Source of the DNA: Paralvinella palmiformis
Lineage: Eukaryota > Annelida > Polychaeta > Terebellida > Alvinellidae
Length of the DNA stretch: 64,000 nt
Direction: 5' to 3'
NCBI GenBank assembly: GCA_025642065.1
Contig: JAODUP010001352.1
Span: 1 to 64,000 of the forward strand
The first letter of the stretch is position 1. Every line of letters starts with the position of its first letter. This document shows, one piece after another, positions 35,966 to 49,725 of the stretch. The position numbers were made by a program, and so were the translations under genes. The notes beneath the pieces were generated by a model, which made no database searches, was not told the DNA's origin, and saw only the letters and a program-made list of their open reading frames with translations.

Positions 35966-37094
35966 AACATTTTGGGACATTATGATTAATATATATTCTG
36001 TCACATTCTCATTGATTGGACTCAACTTGTCACTTCAAACACACTTCTGACTCCACTTGTACGGATTATTTAGAATCAGATTATATAATAATATTATATC
36101 TATCTCATAGTATTCTAGATGATTTATGTATGTTATATACCTTGTCATGTTAACACATTCCAAAAATTGTGGAAAACATTCCATGAATGGCGATTTATAA
36201 ACATCAGAACGTCAATGGCTACATTGCATAAATAATAGCATGTAAAAAACACGTTTATAATATTTGACACACGACACCATCAGATTACCTAAATTTGTTT
36301 GTAATATTAGTTCTAAATGTATTCACTAGGATGGCGATATTGGGCACGAAGTCATTTAGTACTTAAAGCGTTTACCAGATTAATTCCTATCAAAGTTTCT
36401 ACTGTATTTCTATTCTATATTTTTTCCTGTGTCTTAATGTCCATGATATATGAGAAAAGGGTTGTTTCTTACTGAAACGTTCCATACACTACCTAAAGCG
36501 AATCTACTTCATGTAGTCAAAAAGTAAACTGGCTGAAAGCGGTACACGTACTAGATCTAGATTTTTGTGCGGTTTTGCTATCTTTTGTTGGATAGCAAAG
36601 TTGATATCATAGTTTTCAAGATGATAATTATCCATTTCATTAAAAAATGAGTATATGAATATTTTCAATATGTTTTAACTGATAGATGGATCGCCTACAG
36701 CTAGGCTACATTATTCACTAAATTAATAGCGTTTCCTGCTAACTACAATATCCACTTATATTTATTATAGAATGTGCACTATATTTCATTCCCAAATTAA
36801 ACATTTGATCCACATGTATTTCCAACACAGATAATTTTATAATGCATTGTTAGACATTTTGATATATATCCATTCAAATTGTGTGTACAGTGGCGCGCGT
36901 GCGTGTATTCCGAAATAGATCCGAAACTGGAAGAATTTCTATGTTGATTTTAGTCTTTTATAATAATAATAATAATAGTCAAAACAGCATATTTTACGGG
37001 ACGAAAGAGATGCATATGGTCTGTAAATTACAGATTCACCATGAGGACTAATTCTTAACAAATTTAGAATTTACAGTAGAACTCATATTCAGCG

Positions 37095-37250
37095 GAGAAA
37101 ACCTTGCCAGTTTCCTGGTTAGATACAAAAAATCCCCCTACTATAGCGCCACGCACGGCCGGGATACGAACCTCTTACCACCTCCACAGTATCCACGAGT
37201 AAGAAAATCCCACGTCTAACCAATAAGGTCATAGAGGCTGTCTTTTCTAA
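37095..37250 (-). repeat. tRNA-like SINE head, third type
   Basis: Reverse-complemented it holds an A-box-like TTATTGGTTAGACGTGGG and a B-box GAGGTTCGTATCCCGGCC at tRNA-like spacing. The downstream sequence does not match family A or B. It does not fold as a convincing functional tRNA by eye. Confidence 0.4.
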
Positions 37251-38179
37251 TATGTATTGTTGTTTGTCAACGTATTTATTTTCAAATTAAGACATACTAG
37301 TTCTAATATTATCACGTAATGTAACCATCCCTTATTTTTTTCTTTTTCTGCTGATGTAGTGATTAGGATATTGTGCTGCAAAACTCTACATTGTGTGTAT
37401 GTATAATCGATATGAAATTAGTAGAGAGTTGGTGGACCCGGATCGACTTCTCCAGCTTTTAGCTCAGCAGTTAACCAATGATCCCAGCTCGTTGTTATTG
37501 TTGTGCAGCTGGTAACAGTAATATGTTGCAGCCTCTAAGTCGTGGAATTAATTCACCTTATTAACTGTGGCTGTGGTATGCTTCATGGATAAATAAAAGT
37601 TTTTTTGGCGTTTCGATGTGTTTATTCATCACACCGACTCTACCTGTTACTATGTCGGTTGGATAATATGTTGATCTTATGAAAAAATTATTAATTTATA
37701 TGTACCATTAAATATTGATAAAGTATAGGTTCTATCATGTTTCACGTCACGTTTTATATCTCATGGTGGAGGTCAACAACATCCCAACGGCTCTAAAACA
37801 GGATGTACAATGTGAATCCTGGACGATATGCTTCACTTATATAAGAACTGAAGACATTTTTATTTGGCTAACTTTAATTTCAAAATAAAGCTGAATTTCT
37901 TCAAGTTGTCAGCAATTTTATGTGTCATGAATTAACTGCCATTTGCATTTATGGCAAGTTCGAGTCAAAATGCAGACAGTCAGTATGAATACGCCAGATA
38001 CTCTGTAGTTTGCATAATCGTCAAGATCTGTTAATCGGACGAGGTACACACTATCGTTTGAACTGACAAAATTAGCATTGCTTCAGAAAGTAAGTATTCT
38101 CCAAATATCCCATAAGTCAGACCAGTCTTTAACCTATTACCATCCCATTTGATCTATATCAACTTTTTGATAAAGCTGG

Positions 38180-38186
<7 letters not shown>

Positions 38187-38246
<60 letters not shown>

Positions 38247-38278
38247 ACATATACTATACATACACACACACACACACC
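38187..38278. repeat. (AT)n-(CA)n microsatellite
   Basis: About 60 bases of AT with small interruptions, ending in a short ACACAC run. A diverged family-B-like SINE fragment follows at 38279-38390. Confidence 0.9.
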
Positions 38279-39300
38279 ATGGTTCGAATCTACCTCATAG
38301 CTGTGTTTGTGTATTGTTTTTATTATGAGTTCCTTTCGGCTATATGTGTCAGATGGGACCAGTCTCTTAATCGGTCAAGATGTTTCCTATAATAATAATA
38401 ATAATAATGATGCTAAAAAATAACCAAAAATATATTTATTTGTGAAAAGATACATTCTCTCTCTCCATACTAAATATTGGACAAACATCCTAATCTGTTA
38501 ATTAACCTAGTTTACCTAAAACATTTAACTATAAGATTATTACTCTTAATATGTATCAGATTCTTATAAATATTGTTTCCACTTCCGTGAAATAAATCTG
38601 GAGCTTATACTGTCATAACGTACTGCTTTACACCGTATCATCACCTAACACTATCCAAACATCCTGTTACATAATGACGAACACATTCATGGTAACAGCG
38701 CACTTTCCTATGAAATGTTCCTGGTAAAACCGTTGATGAAACTATATCTTCTCTTACAATTAAAATTTTATCATTTCTAGACAAATGAAGGCTACGTACA
38801 GTCACAACTTTCATGTTTGCCTTCGTTTCTAAATAACTCACAAACTAACTGTGACTACCTTAAAGATTCGATGGAAATAAAAGTTTGGGGGATCCTTAAG
38901 TCCAGATGAACGAACAAAGTAAATAGTTGTATTTAAAAAGGGGCTATCATAATTTGTATCTAATGTAGTCGTGATCGTTATTTTCTATTCTCTGCGGAAG
39001 TAATAATTTTTCTTCTTCAAAATAAATTACCAAAATGTCGGTTCCTAACTTGATTTGCTCACCTGGTCAGATTCCAAACCTTCTATAAATGCCGATGTGT
39101 TCGTGACAATATCATGACATATAACAGAGTAGGCGGCCTTAAATTGACGATAGAACTGATTTATACTTCAGTTTTATTCTTTCGCAAATATTTATTACTA
39201 CTGATTTAATTATTCTTCTTTTGCGGTTATTATATTCATGTATTTTATTAAGCTTTTTGTTCATGAATTTACGTTTTATGCGTTTTATAATGTTGGCCTC

Positions 39301-39335
<35 letters not shown>

Positions 39336-39444
39336 TGGTCAACGTATTTTTATAATCAGGAATACTGCGTTGCATTTACAAATAATCCTCATCCAAAATC
39401 ACCGAAAAGAAGAAACAAGCGGAATCTATATGGCAACACACGCA

Positions 39445-39450
39445 TTTATT
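39445..39450 (-). terminator. Candidate polyadenylation signal of the EMI-FAS1 gene
   Basis: TTTATT on the + strand (AATAAA on the coding strand) lies about 225 bases past the stop codon. It is the nearest canonical hexamer I saw in the expected direction. Confidence 0.4.
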
Positions 39451-39672
39451 GATATGAATCCAGATCACATTCTACGAAGCATTTCATAATAGGGCACTGC
39501 AAGATGCCAATCCACCCATAATCCAGACGAACACAGTTATCCGTGTACGTCATTGTAATAAGATCTTTCCGATGTCAGCATCTCGTAAACAATAATATTT
39601 TACTACAAATAAAGCAGCGGTAACTGATGAAGCTGGTGATTTGTTGTCGTTTTAATAGACGGTTTCTCGATG

Positions 39673-39831
39673 TTAGTCGTGCCAGTCGTGCCAGTAATCT
39701 CGTATGTACGGAGGCCAGTAATCTCTGCTAGAATCGGGCCAGTAATCTCGGCGAGGATAAGGCCAGTAGTGCCCCCTACCGTAGGGCCAACGATGACCGT
39801 GATGGCCGTGATAACTGGAGCTGGCCAATCC
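39673..39831 (-). repeat. In-frame octapeptide repeat at the C-terminus of the EMI-FAS1 protein
   Basis: The last 40 residues divide into five octads: HRWPYGRG, HYWPYPRR, DYWPDSSR, DYWPPYIR, DYWHDWHD. The DNA shows the same 24-base period, with GGCCAGTAATCTC-like blocks repeated on the + strand near 39710, 39734 and 39758. Just upstream is a His/Gly/Ser stretch (SSYHGHHGH). The aromatic and charged composition resembles adhesive or mineral-associated matrix tails, but that function is inference. Confidence 0.85.
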
Positions 39832-42366
39832 CGCAGCTCCGGCGTTTGGATCATCGCTGCTCCACTGCTGCTGCTCCCCGGCTCCCAATCCGTCATCTTC
39901 ACTCTTCGATCCTCGACCCATCTTGCCTCTCGTTCCGGACTGCCGCCAGTTGTCCCACATCCGTTCGGGTTGACGCGCCATCTGACGGCGTCGGGGCGCA
40001 TCCGGCCAATCCCGATAGGCGTTGCGGGTGGAGCTCCCCTCCGTGCCGTCGTCTTGCGGATTAGCGGCATCCGATCTGGACACCGCGCCCTCGCCTTGGC
40101 GCATTCTTGATCGTCTGACGCCAAACATCCCTTCCAACATGTTCTGAACAATATCTTCGAGCCGTCTCCCGAAGTTATCTCCTCCGAAGTGCATGTGCCA
40201 GCTGAGGCGTCCATTGTGACGTAGGTGTCTGGTGACGTACCTGTTCAGCGCTTCCGGTAACAACTTGTCTATCTTATGCACTATTCCATTGGTCGCCATC
40301 TTGTCGCACTGTTTGATTAGCCGCTGGTTAACGACCACCTGAGGTCCGAGACGTTTGGTCAAGATTACTCGACCGTCTAGCGTCGGCCGTGTCTCTGAGA
40401 GGACATCACCGAACACTCCAGAACAACACACCACATCTTAAACCAAAAACACAGATGTAACTCATCTCAATGATACTTGAAATTATCAATGACATCAGAT
40501 CTAATCATGAACGCATGTGTTGGACTCATTTCTATTCAGATTATTTTTCAAATGATAACATTATGATTAATGTGAGCTAGCCAAATATGAGCCATTAGTT
40601 AATTAATCAGTTCATTCATTCATCCATCCATCAATCGATTTGGTGAAACGTGTTGAATGCCTATATAATTCGCGTTGACATCAATAAAACCGGCATGCGT
40701 CTGTCTCTATCTGACAGTCTATCTCTCCAAGTATCTATCTATTTGCTATTTCCTTGCACCCTTAAGTATTATATCAAAATCTCATTGTGTGCCTATCTGA
40801 CTGGTTGATTCCTATCAGAGAGACAGACATGTCATCACCAGCCGGTTGTTTTAGCATTACCTGTCGTTATGTGGTGTTGTAAAAGTCCTTTCAATTTGTC
40901 TGGGTTTTCCTTTAGGAATTTCCTAGTTTCTTCTCCCAACGAAGCGAAGGCCTAAAATAATAAGAAGAAAACGTCCAGATTGAAGCGGCCATAAATCACT
41001 TGAGTACTTTGTGATAAACAGCTGATCGGAATGGGATATAAGTGAAATGAACGACAGCTTCTTATCGTCATGTCAAACTAACGGATGCGTGGTCTGTAAT
41101 TAAGTTCATCGTGCAAAAATGGGATATGATCATATCAATATCAGAAGGTTTATCCATAATGAAAATATTGAATAAAACGTGGACCAATTCCTTCCGTTTC
41201 AATGGAAATCAACTAGGTTCTTGTTGTTGTAATCGAATGTAACATAGAAGGGCAATGGGTCCAACAAGAAGGGGATAATCTCGATTTAAAGCGAATTTAT
41301 GTTGCTACTTGCCAGAATTTGAATGGCTAGATCTTCATCCGAACCGACCTATTATTTAAAATTTATGATCCACCTACTTTAACAGAACTTACTTTATTGG
41401 TTGGTGCGAATATGGTGAATGGTCCCTCTTCCTGTAACGTATCAGCGATGCCCGTCTCCTTCATCCACCTGACAAGTTGACTGAACTCTGACTTCTCTTG
41501 TAGAATGTCAAACACATTACCATGAGGCGGCATCATCATCTGTAAAGTAACACAGATGAGCAGCGGCAAACGTACGAAGCATTTGTGAGATATTCGATAT
41601 TTTAGTGGGCAAGCCACGAACAGGAGTCTTTTATCTTCATCTTCTCGCATTATAGTACCAGATCAGCCGCAATATATTTACTTTATTACATCAGCTCAAA
41701 TGTAAAAAACCTCACCCTGTCAATAAAATGTATTACTCCTCCGCAAACTCCAGCATTTGACTCCACTATGGCGGCACACTGTACGGTCTTTTGACTATGG
41801 AAGCCAAACGGGAACTTTCCGGAGTAAGAGAGAAACAAAATGATTGTTATATATTGTTGATATAATGATGATCCCTTACACCATCCAGTATATAATTATA
41901 TCTTTGTATAGTAAGTTGGTTGGATTTAAAAAAAAGTATTAAACTATATCGCCACAGTCGGACTGGAAACATAATGTGTACACAATGTGAAAATAATCAT
42001 ATCCATTCTAGGTTTTTCTAAATAACTTTAATAACTATTAATTAAATTTTCAAACAATCCCATGATTCTTCAACACTAACACAATATACCTGATGAGTTA
42101 AGTCGTACGATAAGCAGTCAACATCATTAAAGGTTTGTGTTTCCAATGAGTCAAGTTATGACTATTAGTGTAATACGTACGTTCTTAAAGTTTCTAATCT
42201 TTACTTGTTTGCCATTCAGCGTATTGTGGACTGATTGATCCGCAAGGTCAGCATCATATTCCATTGCTGGCAGAATGTGATAGAGGAGCACATCAGCTAG
42301 TTTTTTCGTATTGTTCAGTAAAGACTCCATCGTATTCTCATGAACATTCTGAAATCATAGTTATTT

Positions 42367-42418
<52 letters not shown>

Positions 42419-42615
42419 CGTGTGCGTTCCTGCGTGTGTGCGTTTGTGCGCTGAAATTTATGTTATATCACTTTCTAGGTACCTTAAATCTTGACAGTCC
42501 CAATCATAGTCCCAACCAATGTCACATTTACCGCCGATTAAGACTTTTGTCAGAATATTTTGCGAACACACACACACACACACACAACAAACAAACACAC
42601 ACACACACACATATA

Positions 42616-42657
<42 letters not shown>

Positions 42658-45635
42658 CAATATATTTATCTATCTTCAGTTCTCACCTTGAAGGCTTCAG
42701 GAGTGGGTAAGAAGAGTGTATAGTTATGTAGCTGAGTAAATTTCTTCATCAAACCTGCTTTCTTCACCAGACTGATAAATGTCTTCGCCTCCATTTGATC
42801 AGCGACCTCGAGTAGTGTTAGTGCTATATTATATGAGAATAGAACGATACAAAGAAAATAAGGCTGGTATAGGCGCAAGTAGATTAAAAACCAATCCCCC
42901 CAAAAATAGGGTACGACGAAAAAATGAAGACAACCCGACTGAGAAAACACTTGGAAATTTGAACCTGTAAAGGTTCAAAATAGGTTTTTAAAACATGCTA
43001 ATCTTAAATGAAGACTTTTGGAACTCCGCTATTAATCAGTGTCACTGTGCATCATCAATATGACATCAATTAGTTCATGTTTTATAAATCAGACAATATA
43101 CATCCAAATGATTATTTCGCTCTTTTCTGAAAATGAACCCCTTCATCTTTAGTTCAGTGAAATGAACTTCTGTTCTGGTTATTTCTATTAAGGTTTACTG
43201 ATAATCACTTTAATTACGATATCATCTCTCAGGTGATGAGGTTACTGGGCATTTAGAAAACAGTAAGTGTCCTGTGATGGAAATACACAGTAAGATCGTA
43301 TTGCCGACCTTCTTCCGGAATCAACACGTCATCGATCACGTGAATGACGCCATTGGTCGCCATGATGTCTGTCTCGAGAAGTTGAGCGTCTTCGACAAAC
43401 AGCTTATCGTCTTCAGAACGGGTCACATTAAGATATTTGTTTAAGGCGTTCAGAGTGAGCAGGCGTCCTTCTAAAATGCTACTGCAGATGACATTTGGTA
43501 GAAGATGGTTGCGTATGACCTCTGGAAAATAAATAATATTAAAACAATGTTTATAGTGAGCCCTTTTCATCTTGTATCAACCTTTATGAGCATACTAGTT
43601 GTTTCCAAATTACTGTCATTTCCCTTCTTTCATCCCATGGCCGACCGGATGCTTGGAAAGACAGCGTTTCACAAATATTTCATTAACAAGTTGTTATTCT
43701 ATTTAATATTCTATTTAATTAATTTTTTTAATTATTAAATTCAAACGTCCTTTGACTCATACTATCACATACAGTAGGGAAAGCCTCTTTATAAAGGCAA
43801 TCCGTAATTCAGGCGAGCGTTCCATTAATACACAATGTATAGTAAACCTCCTCCCATTTGAGCGATTTTTCAGATCCGTAGAATTTGAAATACAATAGTA
43901 CTACCTGTTTTATTTCAAACTTAATTGCTCACTATAGAAATTACCAAATATAGATTGAAATATTTAATACTGAGTAGTTTGTGTGACTCATATCTATTGG
44001 TGACGAATACATTTTCACCTTGAATTAAGAAAACATCTACCTTTAACTTAAGGAAAAAACTCCTGTATTCAGAAATAGGAAGTGAAATTGTTATCCTGTG
44101 TAAAGCTTTTCAGTTTTATTGGATTTTTCCTTGTTGTTGTATTTGTTTTTGTCATTGTTACCTTTGATACACTGTTGTCCAGACAGTAATTTGCGTCGTA
44201 TATCAGGATTTAGGCGATTGAAGGCCGAGTTACTTGGTGCCATCAGCGTATACTGACCATCCTTCTTTAACATGGATAACAAACCGCTTTGACCGAGTAC
44301 TGAAAATCGAACATACTCAATCATAATTAATGACCTTCTTTAAAATATACTGCTGTAATATTTGACTTATTTGTCATGTATTGTTTGTTATAAAGCAAAT
44401 ATCCGGATTGATAGGTTACAAATGGTTATAAGAGTGGTATGGCTATTGTTAATGCTTGCCCCCTGCCCATGCAATGTATTATGAATTTTACTCAAACTGC
44501 GCGTAAGAACTATATCCAATTACCTGTTTTAAACATGCTAAGATCCGGGTTTTTGCTGATAATGCTAGCTATTGACTCTTTGACAGGAGTTAGTATTCCA
44601 TGTACAAGATGTACGACGCCATTTGTAGCCAGATTATCACTGGACACAATAGGACGACAATTGGCTGTTAACAACTGAAACGTACAACACTCAGTATAAC
44701 AAATACTTAATATAACATGTTGTATAACATCCACTACTCACGATAAATATACTTAATATAATGTGTTGTATAACGTACAACACCCACTATAACGTATACT
44801 TAATATAACGTGTTGTATAACATACAACACCCACTATAACGTATACTTAATATAACGTGTTGTATAACATACAACACCCACTATAACGTATACTTAATAT
44901 AACGTGTTGTATAACATACAACACCCACTATAACGTATACTTAATATAACGTGTTGTATAACATACAACACCCACTATAACGTATACTTAATATAACGTG
45001 GTTTTCTTATAGCGACTTCTTATAGCAATCCAGTTGTCTAACAGTTAATCTGTCTATACACCGCATAACAATAACGACGTGTAACAACTAATCTTGTATA
45101 ACAGTTTATCTGTCTGTACATATTATAACTACGACGCTTCATATTCTGTTCATTACTTTGAAATAAAGATAACAGAAGTTTCAAGTTTCTTTTTGATGCC
45201 CTCAAAGAAAGATACGGCTCAGTTTGCCTTTTTACCAGAATATTCTTATGCAGTTATATTGCAATTATATCGCGATGTTAGGTGGCTGATATAATGTTGA
45301 CATTACTGATACTGTTAGTGCTGATTTCATTACCATGGTTACAGTTATATGATTCAGCCAACTGGAAGGTTTGTTTAACAAACACCGCCTCTTCGTGTAA
45401 GAAAATCGGTGGTATTTACCGTTTTTGGACGTTCGTAGATATTAATCCTGATGTTATTGCCCTGGCTCAGCGTTGGTAAGAGTTGTTCGTCTTGGACGTA
45501 TGTTGTCTTCAGGTGACCAGGTACGATGTGTGCCATAACGGTTTCCTCTAACTCTTTCGCCATTTCTACCAGCCCTGGGGTAATAACGACCACATTAGGC
45601 TCGGTATCCTGTAGATAAGACAAATCTTTATCATC

Positions 45636-45668
<33 letters not shown>

Positions 45669-46512
45669 TATCATCAACAACAACAACAACATCCTGTTAG
45701 TACGATAAGGTAGTTTTATTTATTCAGTAGAGCACGCAAAGATATTTATATACGAAACAGTATATTTATAATTATGACACGAACACGATGATTTATAAGT
45801 GGCACTCACAACCATCTCCCTGACCACTTCCACCTGCCTGACCATTACCACCTCCATGACCACTAACACATGACCACCACTACATCTCCAACTACCACCA
45901 CCACCTCTCTCACCACGACCACCTCTCTCACCACGACCACCTCTCTCACCACGACCACACCCCTGCCCACCACCTTCTCTATCTAACTAAACTCTTAACG
46001 AGCCATATTTACATTACAGCCTATTACCGTGTTTATCATAATAATAGATCATTCATAATAGATATGAAGAGTTATGGAATAATTATAAATACTGATTAGC
46101 AACAAGTGTAATACTGTATATTGTTAATGTCATAAGTCAATAAGTATTTTATGTCGCAATTATATGTCTGAAGGGCGTCTCCCGAGAGAACATTTCAACA
46201 ATAACATCGTAAACCAAACTCTGATATGGGAAGTCTCAAAATATGTCTAACACGTCTAACGTGGTAGTGATTAAACCGTACTGTTGTCTAATGGAAATCA
46301 ATCGTCGCCATGTTTGACAATATCCCGTGAAATATAATCTAAGAAAATAGTGTCTTCTCAATTTGCTTTGATGTGATATAACGATAGGAATGGAATTGTT
46401 CTTTTCTCTAAGATAAAATAATCCAATCATTCATTCTGGAGTAATCTCATCCATGTTGGCACTCAAAACCATATCATAACCATATCAACTTCGATAGCTG
46501 GAAACGTTATGA

Positions 46513-46551
<39 letters not shown>

Positions 46552-47557
46552 CGCGCGCGAGCACGCGCGTGTGTGTGTGGTTAACACCGAGTAACCCGAG
46601 TTAACACCGAGTAACAACGAAACGACGCAAAATATGAATTAACGTATGTACGATGCCGTACAATTGTCAGTTTCTGGAAACGATCTTCCATATGTCATAG
46701 GTCCCAGATGAAGCTGGTGCCACCGCTTGAAGAAAAAAAACAATCACTCACTCACTCCGTCACAATTTCTGGATCTATGTCAGTATCCGCTTCTCAGGAA
46801 TTCTGCCGCTGGGAGCGATCTGGATTATTTCTCGGTAATACTGTTAGACGGTTTTACCTGGTTCAGTAATCGTATTACCCGGTGTTCTTACCTGGATTGG
46901 CTTATATTGACCAATGATGCCATCCTTCGGTGCAAATATCGTGTAGTTTCCATTATCCAGGAAATCCTTCAGAGGCATGCCATTAATGGCATCTAACATC
47001 TCGTTAGCTTCTAGTTCTTCTAAAGTCTCCAGCAATGATCTCATAGGTAACTCTACAGGTAAGTAAACAGAGAGCCAGATGTAGCCGAGTACATAAAACT
47101 TTTAGTTGCTATAATAAGCACACACACACACACAGTCGCATACATGTCTCCCCCCAAAATCATACAAACGTACAAACACGCGGGGTCCTTTAGAAAAGCA
47201 CAATCAACAACAGATCAAACACATGGTCTACACACACACACACACACACACTTATATGTATAAGAACATACCCATGCATATACTTCTATAAAAATTCTGT
47301 AAAAACAAAATAAAACCATTTACCTTTAGTACATCCAGCTTTGCCAGGTTCTCTCTGGTATCCATGACAACACTCGTAAATCACCGACATAATCTTCCTC
47401 TTTGACAACATTTCTACTCTAAAATATACCAACAAAGAATAAATATATTTGGGGGGCTGGGGGGGAGGATCGACATTGGACCAATATAAAGTCTACATAT
47501 CACTGAAAGTATCAATTGAAAGGATAACAATATTTAAACACCACTCTATAATATAAC

Positions 47558-47600
<43 letters not shown>

Positions 47601-49685
47601 GATAATAATAGATAGATAGATAGATAGACAGACTTACGTTGTTGTACATTTATACACAGTACCCGTATCATCACATACTGATGATGAGATCATATGATGA
47701 CGTACTATTGATGACTCATCCTGCTTCATATCTTCTTCTTCCTCTTCTGTCCTCTTACAGACGTTCGGCCTAAAGGTAAACAATAGACCGATACCGGTAA
47801 AATTTATATAACTAATATATTGAGAAATAATATCAAATGTCATAAGAGTTATTATTGATCAAATGTCTTAAATATTCCTTCATGATTAATAAACTGAAAT
47901 TTAGCAAAGTTAACTAAGATAGTTATTTCTTATATTGTTGTTTTTTGTTTTAATTTTTTTAATTTAAACTCAGTTTTTTATTTTAATTACAACGTATAGG
48001 ATTTGTGTACTGCCTAGAATATCTTACATATGGACGGACATTAAGCACCTGGTAAATATTCACCTATTTAAATGTAATATTATTTAGTTTTATATTTAAT
48101 TTAACTATCTGCTATTTGATTATTATATTTTATTATCGCCGGGTGACATCGGACAGGCGAAATTATCGATGCTGATAAAGATGAGCTAGCTATCTTATAA
48201 TAGTTATATCGTGTCTTCGAAAGGATTCACTGTAACAAATCGCGGTTAACTGGACGGAGTAAACAATTATCTGATAACAAATTAAATTAATTACAATCCA
48301 TTGCGCCATCGGATACATTTCATTCTCCAGCTGACATTTTGTCACATCGGCAGCAAATTGGTAAACATTTGCATAAAACATGACACACGTTAAATAATTT
48401 AGTCATTTAATAATCAATCTTTAAAACGTTTCTCATCCGTAAATAACGTTTCATTTAATGTAAAAAAATGTTGACTGTTGAACAACAAAATTTTCTTTAT
48501 CTATGATTTGATAATCCTTGAAAAGTTCAAATTTGTTCGTAAAACGCACCTATTCAACATTGTTTTAACAGGCAGATAATATACGCGAATGTCATATGGG
48601 GGGGGGACTGTGGAGCACTTTTCGACGGACCCTGCTAGTGGGGGCGCTTTCTTAAATATACACTAATATTATTATTATTATTATAATCATAATGGATGCT
48701 ATCATAATGTCGTGTCATCAGGACATTTCCTGTATTTCCTCAACCTCCAGCGACACAGAAATTATATGAACTAAACAGTTTCCTGAAGACCAGACTTCTC
48801 TCTATATTGTTGTATGATCCACGTCTCTTACAGACTCTGAGATCCATAAAGTGAAACAGTGACGTTAAACCCGAACCCGGTAACTTTGAAGAAGTGTCTA
48901 TAAAAAAAATTAAATTTGCCGTATCCAGTATCCAGTTAGGAGTCCGCTGACGGATAGAAATGTGCGAATCGCCACCATCTGGACATTATCCCAATCCAGG
49001 TTAGAATCCATACCCCACTGGTCCGGGTATTATGATCGACCATACAAAACTCCCTTAACTGGTCACGTGTTTCTCTTGTGTCCGGATTGGACAGGTTCTC
49101 AGGTTTGTTCTGTTTGTATTTCTCTTATTAAATTCTTTCTATCCTGTTTTTGACGGGATACGTTCAGAGCGATTCTGGATACTGATGGTCAGGATAACGA
49201 ATCGTTAAATCCACAACTAGAGTTTTTGCAGTCAGATTGAGACACAAACAAAATGTGCTAACGATGCTAGAAAAGCTTAAAAGAGTATTACACACACACA
49301 CACACACACGAGAGAGAGAGAGAGAGAAGGGGAGGGATGAGGCCATACCCAGTGTTAACCCATTTTTATCAAGAGATAGTAGGTCAGGTCATAACATCCA
49401 TCAACCAGTGTGCGGTCTATCAACAAAGTGAACTAACTACGTGCTGTGTTCGACCTCTTGAGTACAGACAGAGAGTTCCGAGCACAATCTTATGATAATA
49501 AGATTGTTGGCATCAGAGAAGAGATCCGTCTACAAATCTGGCGTGGGATTGGTAGGGTCATCCATAAGATTGCCATTTTTGTTTGTTAAATCTGACAACT
49601 TAAATGTCTTTTTAGGAGCATTGTTGTACAGCTATGGGCACTCTCCTTCTCAATTAACAATTGAATATCTTGCCATTTGAAATAT

Positions 49686-49725
<40 letters not shown>

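Larger units (their letters stand above)
35091..39444. other. Region between the ASB exon and the EMI-FAS1 3' end
   Basis: It probably contains one or more 5' exons of the ASB gene, but I could not identify one. Visible content: SINE pieces at 35836 and 37095, (AT)(CA) repeat at 38187-38278, (TTA) repeat at about 39301-39336, and an uncharacterised 66-codon minus-strand frame at 38641-38841. Confidence 0.45.

Noticed and set aside
38641..38841. 66-codon minus-strand frame considered as the missing ASB 5' exon
   Set aside because: It ends in a stop rather than a usable donor in the right phase, and its sequence is unlike ASB N-termini.
39670..40110. Plus-strand frame of 146 codons overlapping the EMI-FAS1 terminal exon
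   Set aside because: It is the antisense shadow of the minus-strand exon, whose FAS1 sequence and phase are supported.
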